Positions 55,866-63,301 of a stretch of 64,000 nucleotides of DNA are shown here, in pieces (positions within the stretch are counted from its first letter, which is position 1; every line of letters begins with the position of its first letter). This DNA is from Nostoc sp. 'Peltigera membranacea cyanobiont' N6. Lineage in GTDB: Bacteria; Cyanobacteriota; Cyanobacteriia; Cyanobacteriales; Nostocaceae. The notes under the pieces are model-generated. The model was not told where the DNA came from, did no database searches, and saw only the letters and a list, made by a program, of their open reading frames with translations. Both the position numbers and the translations under genes were made by a program. The DNA lies in the NCBI RefSeq assembly GCF_002949735.1, contig NZ_CP026681.1:2170001-2234000 (forward strand), in the 5' to 3' direction.

Positions 55866-57103
55866 TCAAATAACTTTTGTTTTACTACAACAAATATCAA
55901 TAAACCAATTACCTAAATTTGGGAAAAGTTCATGGGTAGAATCGGTTAGCCGCTCAATCTGTTTTTCAATTTGAGCCATAGCTTTTTTTGTAAGCTTGAC
56001 CCCATTCTCATAAGTTTTGTGTACTAACTTAACGACTGGATGTTTCCCGTTCCATGTCATAGTGCTGGCAAAATTTAGAGCCGTTTCTAGTTCATTTAAA
56101 ATGCTACCATTCCAGTGATTTTCTAGTACTGCCCACGTCCTTTCTATTGGGTTATATTTACTATGATAGGGCGGATAATAAGCTAAACGTATATTTACTT
56201 GATGTTTTTGAGCAAACTCTACTATACGTTTCATAAATTGAGTACGCCGTGAGCTATTCTGTGGCCCATTATCTTGATTGAGAAGTAAGGTTTGAATATC
56301 GGAAAAACGATGCTTTTGTTCTAACCAAAAATCTTCTAAAATATCAACAATAAAATCGCTTGTAACTTTCGATTCTGTAAAGTACAAAAATAGCTCATCA
56401 AGCTCTGGAAGAAAGATACCATAAGGAGTTACAGTTGTTTTTGGATTATAATCATGGTCATCAGCTTTCGCTCCGTCCCGGCTTTTACCCCCTCGATCAA
56501 ATGAGCCAATCTTAACGCGGGCTTTTCCGTCCATACTTAGACGTAAAACACTCTTATCTTCCGAAGCATCAATATTAACTATGTCTAATTGCTCAAAGAT
56601 TGCATCGGTTTGCGGAATTTTTTTTGAGGTTGAACTTTCTTTACCCTTCTGAGCTTGTAACCTAAATTATTTAATTTTACTCGGATTGTTTCTGACGTAT
56701 GTAACTTTTCATCACTATAACCATACTTTTCTATTAGTTGCTTTCTGACTTCGGCAGCACTGAGTCTGGTATATAGTCTTTGACTTTTAAAACTAGGGTC
56801 AGTTTGGCTTTGCGAATCCACTATATTTTTTATATCTTCTAAAAGATTTGGCAAGTGTTCTTCTGCTTTATAACGCCCTTTGCCACTCATGTTATCAACA
56901 CAAGTAATACCACTTTCTAATTCTCTCCTTCCTTTCCTAATAGGATCTCGATTCCATCCTAATTCTGATTGTGCAAGCCTTTGCCCTCCCAAACCTAAGC
57001 CCTGAACTGTCTGTGCCATAAATTTACGCTTTGCTGCACCTTTTAATTGAAATGCAGTTTCAATCAACAACTTTTTGAGAGAATCAGTTAATACTATGGC
57101 CAT
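55866..57103 (-). CDS. ISAzo13-family transposase, two frames joined by a likely -1 frameshift (copy 2)
   Basis: The two frames (57103-56585 and 56534-55866) encode the same proteins as copy 1. The run of eight A on the coding strand lies at 56618-56625. Identity of both copies, including the shift site, fits a functional programmed frameshift, because random decay would tend to differ. It could also simply mean that one broken copy moved recently. Confidence 0.8.
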
Positions 57104-57151
57104 TAGTTACCACACTGAAAAACAAGCGTCATTATTTAAATTACTACAAAA

Positions 57152-57210
57152 GGGGGGTGAAGGGGCTGCCGACGGCAGCCCCTTCACCCCCCTTTAAAAT
57201 GATTATCATT
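57152..57210. repeat. 19-bp hairpin plus Fur-box-like motif (IS copy 2, right)
   Basis: A perfect 19-bp stem (57152-57170 with 57174-57192, loop GAC) is followed by AATGATTATCATT at 57198-57210. This is the complete form of the hairpin shortened in copy 1. Confidence 0.75.
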
Positions 57211-57248
57211 ATTGTTGGTGGAATAGTTTATTTTATGGAAGTCCCTTA

Positions 57249-57281
57249 GAAGTCGTCTGCCAACCCAAAAATGCTAGGTGA
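57249..57281 (+). pseudogene. Last codons of a duplicate small membrane protein gene
   Basis: The frame EVVCQPKNAR then TGA matches the end VVVGKPKDAG of the gene at 54991-55206, and the repeat that follows is also shared. The rest of the copy is missing to the left of the IS junction. Confidence 0.5.
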
Positions 57282-57378
57282 GGTCTGGGGAAAGGGGAAA
57301 GGGGAAAGGAGAAGGGATTTAAAACCTTTACCCCTTCCCCCTTTCCCTTTACCCCGCCAAGTTCACTTGGCGAACAGT
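57280..57378. repeat. Purine/pyrimidine hairpin repeat, copy 2
   Basis: The same layout as 55210-55305: GGGGAAAGG tracts, GGATTTAAAACC, CCTTTACCCC-type tracts, then CGCCAAG/CTTGGCG. Small differences show that it is an older duplicate. Confidence 0.75.
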
Positions 57379-57781
57379 TAGAGGCGGTATGAAAAATCGG
57401 GCTTTAATAAAAAAAGCCCCAAAAGCCCGCTTTCCTCAAAAATTGACCAAGTGTGCCGCTTTGAGTTGTGACATCTCTACTCTTTACCCCGACAGGATTT
57501 GAGGCATTTTTGACTACTCAAAAATCAAGTCGAAAAACAAAAGTGGCATGGAAAACGGCATACTGAATTACTTCAAACCCTTGAAAGTATTGATGTGAAT
57601 GGGTTTAAAGCTATAAACGGCTGTGACACTACAAATATAAGGATTTCGGGAAAAGCGGCCCAGTGACGCAACGAAATTATAGGGGTTGTGGACGTTGAAA
57701 AGTGACACGGCACGGTCGATTTGTGACATCCAATGCCTTGTATGGGAAGACCCTTAGACATCTCATACTGAAAGCCCATTG
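57379..57781. other. Intergenic region with five GTGAC(A/G) motifs
   Basis: About 400 bases without a supported gene. GTGACA or GTGACG occurs at 57468, 57623, 57663, 57702 and 57723, all in one direction. A hairpin CGGGCTTT/AAAGCCCG lies near 57395-57430. The motifs could be relics of a transposon end or plasmid iterons. Confidence 0.4.
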
Positions 57782-57784
57782 AAG

Positions 57785-57957
57785 AAGAATTCAGAAGTCA
57801 GAATTCAGGAGTCAGAATCAATCAGTCGGGGATTCAGACCGCGCAGGAATTGAAGACCACCAAATTGAAAATTTGGTGGGGGTTTTAAACCCGATTGTTC
57901 ATCCGCCAGTCGTACAGAATTCATTCTGAATTCTGACTCCTGACTCCTGAATTCTGT
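57785..57957. repeat. Inverted pair of GTCAGGA/AGTCAGA heptad repeats, no gene between
   Basis: A direct array (from GAATTCAGAAGTCAG at about 57788) is mirrored by CTGACTCCTGACTCC and TGAATTCTG up to 57957. About 110 bases lie between. The same type of arm encloses the gene at 60551. Confidence 0.7.
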
Positions 57958-57961
57958 TCGA

Positions 57962-57996
57962 TAAAAAGAGGGGTATTTGTTATACCCCCCATTTTT
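57962..57996. terminator. Terminator for the minus-strand pair at 58014-58795
   Basis: GGGGTAT (57970-57976) pairs ATACCCC (57982-57988). Read on the minus strand it is followed by TCTTTTTAT, and on the plus strand by CCATTTTTG, so it may work both ways. It lies 18 bases after the stop of the gene at 58014. Confidence 0.6.
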
Positions 57997-58013
57997 GCTT
58001 GTATTAAAACTAT

Positions 58014-58469
58014 CTAAGCTGTTGCCCATTCGATCCATTGCTCAACTTCTGGGCGGGTTAATTTCTGAGATGCTTTTAAAGTAACTCGCCGTTTCTTCGC
58101 TCTGCGGTAAAGTGTTCGTAGAGATATTTGTTTACCTGTGACTCTTAGAATTATTTCAGGTAAATCTTTACCTATCGCATTGGTGTAACAGGCGTTGTAA
58201 ATTGCTTCTGCTAGATAAAACTCTACAATTTCATTTTCTGCAAGTTTGAATTTAACTTGAAATAGAGTGACTTTTTTACTCGGATCGGGTTTCTTTAAAT
58301 AAGCTAAGGTCAACAACCATAGTGCTTGTTCCTTTACCACTTCCCTAGCGTACTGTGGAACTTGGCACAGTCTTAACCATTTGCGCCAAGTACGCTCTGC
58401 TATGGTACGGCAGTAAACTTGCTCACACGAGGTTTTGAGCCAGTCTAAAGGGTATTTTTCCATAGCCAT
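58014..58469 (-). CDS. Unrecognised helical, basic protein
   Basis: 151 residues from ATG 58469, preceded by GGAGGAA; an upstream ATG at 58523 overlaps the previous gene. It is basic and helical (AERTWRKWLRLCQVPQYARE) and ends in an HTH-like stretch, VTGKQISLRTLYRRAKKRRV, and TRPEVEQWIEWATA. DNA binding is plausible. It follows the gene at 58475 by 5 bases, forming an operon, possibly for plasmid maintenance, though no such family is recognised. Confidence 0.6.
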   Translation of the reverse strand: MAMEKYPLDWLKTSCEQVYCRTIAERTWRKWLRLCQVPQYAREVVKEQALWLLTLAYLKKPDPSKKVTLFQVKFKLAENEIVEFYLAEAIYNACYTNAIGKDLPEIILRVTGKQISLRTLYRRAKKRRVTLKASQKLTRPEVEQWIEWATA

Positions 58470-58474
58470 TTGTA

Positions 58475-58795
58475 TTATTCCTCCGTAGGTATTGCTGATT
58501 CGTCTACTAAAAATGTTTCCCAATCTACGGTTTCAATATCGAACACGTCTTTCAAGCCGTTGTTTTTGAGTATGTCTGCAACTAATTCACTAACTGTAGA
58601 GTTATTGATAGCCGCTTCTTGTTTCAAGTCCTGACAAACTTCTCGCCAATTTCCATCGCTGGAAACCCGATCAATCAAAATTGCTTCTGCCATACGAGTT
58701 TTGCTTACTCCTCTGGTGTGTCCCCATAGAATCAGGCGTATCTCCTTAACTAGGGGGAGGTTAACAGAAAATCTTCGGTCACGTTTATCTGCCAT
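58475..58795 (-). CDS. Unrecognised small protein, possible ribbon-helix-helix type
   Basis: 106 residues, starting MADKRDRRFSVNLPLVKEIR with a beta-then-helix layout, and ending with an acidic tail VDWETFLVDESAIPTEE. The combination of a basic DNA-binding-like start and an acidic end resembles antitoxin or copy-control proteins, but this is inference. It is the first gene of the minus-strand pair. Confidence 0.5.
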   Translation of the reverse strand: MADKRDRRFSVNLPLVKEIRLILWGHTRGVSKTRMAEAILIDRVSSDGNWREVCQDLKQEAAINNSTVSELVADILKNNGLKDVFDIETVDWETFLVDESAIPTEE

Positions 58796-58917
58796 GTTTA
58801 TGATGCCAATTAGATTCCATAATTATACTTTTTAGCGTCCTATTTCCTAATTTTAATGCTATATCAAATAAATGGATGCTAAAATAACACCATTACTTGT
58901 ACAAATGGAAGCATATT

Positions 58918-59427
58918 ATGGACAAGATTCAACAACTCCTTCAACCCTACAATATAGAAGTCACTCAGTCAGAAGTCGCTAACCTCTGCGCCCAAGTTGA
59001 CGCTGACATCGACCAATTGACCGATCAACAAGCCCAAGCGATCGCTACTCAGATTCTTGAGCTTAGGCAAGTGTCTGGGAAACTGGCTACCAATGGCAAG
59101 TCCAAAAATGGCAACGGTAAATTAGGTAAAAACTCACCCCGTCGTAAATCCATTCCGCCATTGCAAGGAGCGATCGCTCACGCATCCCAGGTTTCAAATC
59201 AAGAAATTCAATCCTTGGAGGATGTTCTCAACGTTGGGATTGATGCTTACACAACTGATAAAGCTGACCAGTTGTTATCAACAATTCGCAATGCTCCCAA
59301 GGATGTGGTGAGTAAGTTTGTCTCTAAGGCGATGGAGGAGGAAGCTGACGTAGATTCCTTTCGTGCAATCGGTGACGAACTCGTTGCGGGTATTTTCGGC
59401 ATTAGCCCAACAAATGCAGCCGAATAA
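58918..59427 (+). CDS. Unrecognised protein with a low-complexity Asn/Lys linker
   Basis: 169 residues from ATG 58918 (MDKIQQLLQPYNIEVTQSEV); an ATG at 58897 is less likely. A helical N-terminal half is joined by NGKSKNGNGKLGKNSPRRKS to a helical C-terminal half (DVLNVGIDAYTTDKADQLLS, AIGDELVAGIFGI). It heads a long same-strand run that leads to the ATPase at 61220. The role is unknown; it is possibly part of a conjugation- or phage-like module. Confidence 0.65.
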   Translation: MDKIQQLLQPYNIEVTQSEVANLCAQVDADIDQLTDQQAQAIATQILELRQVSGKLATNGKSKNGNGKLGKNSPRRKSIPPLQGAIAHASQVSNQEIQSLEDVLNVGIDAYTTDKADQLLSTIRNAPKDVVSKFVSKAMEEEADVDSFRAIGDELVAGIFGISPTNAAE

Positions 59428-59626
59428 ATTCATTGGATTAGCAGCAGTACTAAATCTGCTGCTATTGACCCTCGTTTTGGGCGTGGCAATATATGGAGCA
59501 ACAAGACCAAACCCATCGCAAAGCATTAAATATTCACCTGAAGAAGGACGGGGAATTGAATCTGTCAGGGCTGACACTAGAAAATCTGACAACAGAAGAA
59601 TTCCTGGTAGTCCAGCAACTTATTGA
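59414..59626 (+). CDS. Short membrane peptide overlapping its neighbours
   Basis: 70 residues. The first third, FIGLAAVLNLLLLTLVLGVA followed by IYGATRP, is a clear membrane segment or signal anchor. It starts inside the end of the previous gene and overlaps the gene at 59493 by 134 bases in another frame. The hydrophobic start seems real; the second half may only be the shadow of the next gene. Confidence is therefore limited. Confidence 0.4.
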   Translation: MQPNKFIGLAAVLNLLLLTLVLGVAIYGATRPNPSQSIKYSPEEGRGIESVRADTRKSDNRRIPGSPATY

Positions 59627-59834
59627 TGAGTCGAGAACGCGATCACAGTCCAATAGACAGATTGAGGAGTTAATGCAACGGGGAATGATGGCTCAAACTG
59701 CGATCGCAGCTTTTACTATATTGATGTTTTCGTTCATGGGCATATATGGCATAACCCGATATATCAGCTCACAAGTTCAACAAGTTCAGCAGACTTATAC
59801 ACAGGAGTCAGGAGTCAGAATTCAGGAGAACTGA
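59493..59834 (+). CDS. Single-span membrane protein
   Basis: 113 residues. A soluble helical part (LTTEEFLVVQQLIDESRTRS) is followed by the membrane span TAIAAFTILMFSFMGIYGI. The last residues (YTQESGVRIQEN) are encoded by the heptad repeat array, so the repeat has extended or replaced the original end. The function is unknown. Confidence 0.6.
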   Translation: MEQQDQTHRKALNIHLKKDGELNLSGLTLENLTTEEFLVVQQLIDESRTRSQSNRQIEELMQRGMMAQTAIAAFTILMFSFMGIYGITRYISSQVQQVQQTYTQESGVRIQEN

Positions 59835-60060
59835 ATAGGTAGAATTTAACGAACAGAATTCAGGAGTCAGGAGTCAGAAGTCAGAATAATTAAAGAATCA
59901 AATAAAGACTTGATAAATATCCTAGTTTTAATAAACTTCTTATATATTCTGGCTTCTGGCTTCTGGCTCCTGAATTCTGACATTTAATGTTTTATAGCCT
60001 ATTCATTCAGTACTACAATTCTTTATTCTGGCTCCTGACTTCTGGCTTCTGAATTCTTTA
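59803..60060. repeat. Heptad repeat arrays in inverted orientation
   Basis: CAGGAGTCAGGAGTCAG-type units run to about 59886. Inverse units (CTGGCTTCTGGCTCCTG and similar) run from about 59948 to 60056. No gene lies between. A transcript here could fold into a long stem. Confidence 0.75.
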
Positions 60061-60071
60061 AGGAGAAAAGA

Positions 60072-60512
60072 ATGTTAGGAAAATGGCTTCCTGGTTTATT
60101 CGGCGGTAAAGGTGATGGAGTAGTATCAACGGATTTAAGAGTTGGGGATGCTACCCAAATTGAAGGTAATCTCTCTTCATCAATCCGCGATCGCTACACA
60201 TTGCCAGCTTACACTACAGCAAAGCAGGTTCTTGATGAAGCAGAAGTGGCTGGCACTCTAAAAGCACAGAAGTGGTTGCACACTAAATTTTCCCGGCATA
60301 GGCTCAAGCAGTTGCAATCCTTGGCAGAGATGTATAAAAACCAATTGGCATATTCCCAAGAAGCCATGAAGGTTGAGGAAGATTTGCAGCGAACCAGGGG
60401 ATTACATGGGGAGGCAGTGATCCGTCATGCCTTTGGTTCCCAGGAACAGCAGCGTCAACTTGGAGGATACGAGAAAGCATTTGATGAAGTGGGAGATAGT
60501 TTCAGGTTCTAA
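60072..60512 (+). CDS. Unrecognised protein
   Basis: 146 residues: MLGKWLPGLFGGKGDGVVST, then a helical middle (LPAYTTAKQVLDEAEVAGTL, RHRLKQLQSLAEMYKNQLAY). The WLPGLFGG start resembles the C-terminal WSKFFPGLGG of the protein at 63600-63902. AAGGAG precedes the ATG. It belongs to the run leading to the ATPase. The function is unknown. Confidence 0.6.
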   Translation: MLGKWLPGLFGGKGDGVVSTDLRVGDATQIEGNLSSSIRDRYTLPAYTTAKQVLDEAEVAGTLKAQKWLHTKFSRHRLKQLQSLAEMYKNQLAYSQEAMKVEEDLQRTRGLHGEAVIRHAFGSQEQQRQLGGYEKAFDEVGDSFRF

Positions 60513-60513
60513 A

Positions 60514-60931
60514 TCAGGAGTCAGGAGTCAGAAGTCAGGAGTCAGAATAAATGAGACAAGCAGCAAAAACATTTCAAGATTTAATAGTTTGGCAGAAAGC
60601 ACATCAATTTGTTTTGAACGTATATAAACTGACTGGTCAATTTCCTAAGTCAGAAATATTTGGGTTATCCTCACAATTTAGACGTGCATCTGTTTCTATC
60701 GCCGCTAATATTTCTGAGGGATTTAAGAAAAAAGGGAGAGCAGATAAAGCAAGATTTATGAACACGGCACAGGGTTCTTTAGAAGAATGTAGATATTATT
60801 TAATCCTAGCTAGAGATTTAAACTACGGTGATATGGCAAACGCAATTAACCAACTTGAAGAAGTTAGCAAATTACTAACAAGTTATGTTAATTCCATTCT
60901 GACTTCTGACTCCTGACTTCTGAATTCTGAT
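60514..60931 (+). mobile_element. Stem-enclosed four-helix-bundle gene cassette 1
   Basis: The arm 60514-60548 (units of GTCAGGA/AGTCAGA type) is mirrored at 60897-60931, 30 of 35 positions matching, with mismatches mostly of G-U type. The cassette starts two bases after one gene's stop and ends two bases before the next ATG, so it lies exactly between two genes. The enclosed gene is of the S23/IVS family. Confidence 0.6.
60551..60916 (+). CDS. Four-helix-bundle protein (S23/23S rRNA IVS family)
   Basis: 121 residues: FQDLIVWQKAHQFVLNVYKL, IFGLSSQFRRASVSIAANIS EG and CRYYLILARDLNYGDM are hallmark blocks of the family first seen in 23S rRNA intervening sequences. The last codons (LTSDS, TGA) lie in the right repeat arm. 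Relatives assemble as pentamers and bind nucleic acid in diversity-generating retroelements (Avd), but no reverse transcriptase is here. Confidence 0.88.
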   Translation: MRQAAKTFQDLIVWQKAHQFVLNVYKLTGQFPKSEIFGLSSQFRRASVSIAANISEGFKKKGRADKARFMNTAQGSLEECRYYLILARDLNYGDMANAINQLEEVSKLLTSYVNSILTSDS

Positions 60932-60932
60932 T

Positions 60933-61220
60933 ATGCAAATCAAGCTCTCTCATATAGGATATGCAGTGTCTGGGGTTGGCTTTTCTATGTTTATGGGTTA
61001 TTTATCCGTTGCCAGCCCCGTTAGTCGATACATTTTTTGGTTTATCGGCATAATCTCTATCTGCTGTATATTTCTGGGGTTATTCAACTTTGGCGGTTTA
61101 GTCGTTAAAGGTTTTGGATTTAACCGCAAGACTTTCACCATTGGCTTAATGCCTGGAGTAATATTTCTGTTTATCTTTTTGACCTTAGTTGCAGCTGGTG
61201 TCGCTTTGGGGGTGAGGTAA
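60933..61220 (+). CDS. Small membrane protein
   Basis: 95 residues with three hydrophobic segments (IGYAVSGVGFSMFMGYLSVA, YIFWFIGIISICCIFLGLFN, GLMPGVIFLFIFLTLVAAGV). The stop overlaps the ATPase start (TAATG), so the two are translationally coupled. It may be a membrane partner of the ATPase. Confidence 0.65.
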   Translation: MQIKLSHIGYAVSGVGFSMFMGYLSVASPVSRYIFWFIGIISICCIFLGLFNFGGLVVKGFGFNRKTFTIGLMPGVIFLFIFLTLVAAGVALGVR

Positions 61221-62764
61221 TGGGATTTGAATTACAACGTCTAACTGCCAGTGGGGTGATTCATGCAGAACGGACTATCTTATGTTCTTTAGGAGCGAGT
61301 GCAGTATTATGTCTGTCTGCTCCTTTTTTCTTAAACACTGATCGAATAACAACCGGGATGCTGCTTGGTGCTGGAACAGTGAGTGCTGGCTTATTTGGGG
61401 TATCCGCCCAAATCAGCGAAAGTAAGGAAAAAGTTTACCAGTCTTTGCTAGAAGCTGACCTGAAATCACTTAAACAGCATTTACAAGGTGAGGCTGTTTA
61501 TGATTATGTCACTACTGCGATCGCTGCCAAACGCCGAGTTGCTGATTATGTGAATCGGCTACCAATGCAAGAGCGCCCCCGGTGGATTGCTGAATATCAG
61601 TTGCAAGGGTTGGTAATTCTTCCAGAACCACCAGCACAACAATCACCCTCACCGACTGGTATTCCCAATCCCGATATTGCTGACATTGATGAAGAGTCGG
61701 TACAGTCAGTGATTAATCCGGGTGCGATGAAAGTTCTCCAAGCGATCGCAGCTAATTATCCTGAATACATCAGAATTGATGGTGCTTGGATTGATGAACT
61801 GTGTGATGCTGCATCTAATCAAAATATGACCCTTCGCAGCAATCACCATTTTTACCTTTCTGGTGGAACACAATCTGGCAAATCAACTTTAGCAGGAGTG
61901 ATTATCAACAAAATTGCTGCAAAATCTCAAACACCAGCAATTGTCATCGGCAGCGATCCAAAGGATGATGTCACCAGATGGTTGTGCAAGTTCAGCCGTA
62001 AGTTTGACGGCATGAAAGAACTAAAAAATTGGATTACCTTTGCCACAGACCAAATTGACAAGCAGAAAGCCAGAGTATCAATTGTTGGTGGTGAATGTCA
62101 GGGCGTTCCCGAATTATTTCTTGCTCAAGATGAGGTGGACTCTGTATTTGGTGGTGGCAAGGGACTTCCAGGAATAGTTGATGCTGATACTGCCAAAGAT
62201 TTGCAGGGTTTTTGGAACTATATAATCAAATTCACTGCTGGACTTAAAGGACATGGGGTGTTTATGGGCCAGTCCCCGCTCTCTGGAGAAACCGGATTTA
62301 GTCGCCCGTCCTTAAAGAATGTCTGTTTTATTGCCACAGGGCAAACATCCTCTTATATTCTTGACCATCCCCAAGACTTTGTAAACGTTAAAAAAGAGAT
62401 TTTGGAGATGTTACGCCAAGCTTGCGAACTACTAGATAAAGCTGGTGTACGTTATGCCTTAGTAATTCCCACTCGGTCTAATCCCTTCGTTGCCCTAATC
62501 CCGGAATTTGATATCAAAGGTCTGGAACAAAAACACGATTCTAAACCGAATGCTGACACTGTTAATAGTTCTAAAAATAATCAGCAATCCTCACAGCAGC
62601 AGGTTGACTGGTATCAAGAAATTAGAAAATGGGCAACAGAATTGGGAAGAAGACCACATTTTCAGGAAATTAAACAGAAGTGGCACGAATTAACGGGGCA
62701 AGAGTTAAACGAAAAGGGGGTGACTCTATTACTAGAAAATCTCGGCTACTCAAATAATTCGTAA
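61220..62764 (+). CDS. FtsK/TraG-like P-loop ATPase with N-terminal membrane segments
   Basis: 514 residues. Two hydrophobic segments (22-38, 45-62) anchor the N-terminus. The P-loop is GGTQSGKST (about residue 215), and ELFLAQDEVDSVFGGG is a likely Walker B. The layout is that of conjugative coupling or DNA-translocating ATPases, although similarity is distant. A C-terminal domain (WYQEIRKWATELGRRPHF, TLLLENLGY) looks winged-helix-like. The last codons (NNS, stop) fall in the left repeat arm of cassette 2. Its neighbours suggest a mobile element. Confidence 0.75.
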   Translation: MGFELQRLTASGVIHAERTILCSLGASAVLCLSAPFFLNTDRITTGMLLGAGTVSAGLFGVSAQISESKEKVYQSLLEADLKSLKQHLQGEAVYDYVTTAIAAKRRVADYVNRLPMQERPRWIAEYQLQGLVILPEPPAQQSPSPTGIPNPDIADIDEESVQSVINPGAMKVLQAIAANYPEYIRIDGAWIDELCDAASNQNMTLRSNHHFYLSGGTQSGKSTLAGVIINKIAAKSQTPAIVIGSDPKDDVTRWLCKFSRKFDGMKELKNWITFATDQIDKQKARVSIVGGECQGVPELFLAQDEVDSVFGGGKGLPGIVDADTAKDLQGFWNYIIKFTAGLKGHGVFMGQSPLSGETGFSRPSLKNVCFIATGQTSSYILDHPQDFVNVKKEILEMLRQACELLDKAGVRYALVIPTRSNPFVALIPEFDIKGLEQKHDSKPNADTVNSSKNNQQSSQQQVDWYQEIRKWATELGRRPHFQEIKQKWHELTGQELNEKGVTLLLENLGYSNNS

Positions 62765-63172
62765 TTCGTAATTCGTAATTCGTAATTAAATCATGACAAC
62801 TAATATTACTATCACGGACAGGACTAAATCTTTTGCAGTTAGAATTATTAAAGCTTGTTGCTTTTTGGATGAAGCTTCAAGTGCAACTCGCATTCTTTCT
62901 AAACAACTTTTACGTTCAGGAACTTCAATTGGAGCTAATGTTAGAGAAGCTCAATCAGCCCAATCTCCAAAAGATTTTATCAATAAATTGGAGATCGCTT
63001 TGAAAGAAGCCAGAGAAACCCAGTATTGGCTAGAACTTTTAATTGAATCTGAGCTAGTTGAAAAACAAAAATTTCAATTACTCCTTCAAGAAGCAAATGA
63101 AATTGGTAAAATCCTTGTTGCCTCCACCAAAAAACTTAAAGATAAATAATTACGAATTACGAATTACGAATT
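62756..63172 (+). mobile_element. Stem-enclosed four-helix-bundle gene cassette 2
   Basis: AATTCGT repeats (62756-62787, four units plus AATT) are mirrored by AATTACG repeats (63148-63172). A 25-base stretch is a perfect inverted repeat. It encloses exactly one gene of the S23/IVS family. The heptad differs entirely from that of cassette 1, so the stem, not its sequence, is shared. Confidence 0.65.
62793..63149 (+). CDS. Four-helix-bundle protein (S23/23S rRNA IVS family), second type
   Basis: 118 residues: RTKSFAVRIIKACCFLDEAS, LLRSGTSIGANVREAQSAQS and FINKLEIALKEARETQYWLE are the family's signatures. It is only distantly related to the protein at 60551, so the two cassettes are not a recent duplication. 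The stop codon touches the right arm. No ribosome site is apparent because the arm precedes the ATG. Confidence 0.88.
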   Translation: MTTNITITDRTKSFAVRIIKACCFLDEASSATRILSKQLLRSGTSIGANVREAQSAQSPKDFINKLEIALKEARETQYWLELLIESELVEKQKFQLLLQEANEIGKILVASTKKLKDK

Positions 63173-63301
63173 ATTTTGTCATAGTTCAATCAACTGGATA
63201 AAAAGCCGTACTAACCCAGTTTGGGGCAATCGTAATACTGACGAATTCATTACAAGATTGAGGCTGGGATATCAATTACTTTATGGAGGTGTTGTTTGGT
63301 G
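63150..63301 (+). pseudogene. Gene end without a start, directly after cassette 2
   Basis: A frame open from 63150 reads HSSINWIKSRTNPVWGNRNT, then DEFITRLRLGYQLLYGGVVW and TGA. No ATG is available, and the 5' part lies in the repeat arm. The sequence is protein-like and overlaps the next start. It may be the tail of a gene split by the cassette. Confidence 0.4.

Larger units (their letters stand above)
55651..57246 (-). mobile_element. ISAzo13-type insertion sequence, copy 2
   Basis: Same ends as copy 1 (852-2437), again flanked by TA. It is 10 bp longer, all in the right-hand hairpin. The left flank is the end of a small gene; the right flank is a remnant of a different gene end. Confidence 0.88.

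Noticed and set aside
57379..57781. End of a CRISPR-associated Tn7-like transposon
   Set aside because: GTGACA motifs are suggestive but no tnsB/tnsC, cas12k or matching opposite end was found in the window; kept only as a low-interest finding.
60551..60916. Accessory variability determinant of a diversity-generating retroelement
   Set aside because: No reverse transcriptase, template repeat or variable repeat is visible in the neighbourhood; the protein fits the general S23/IVS family.
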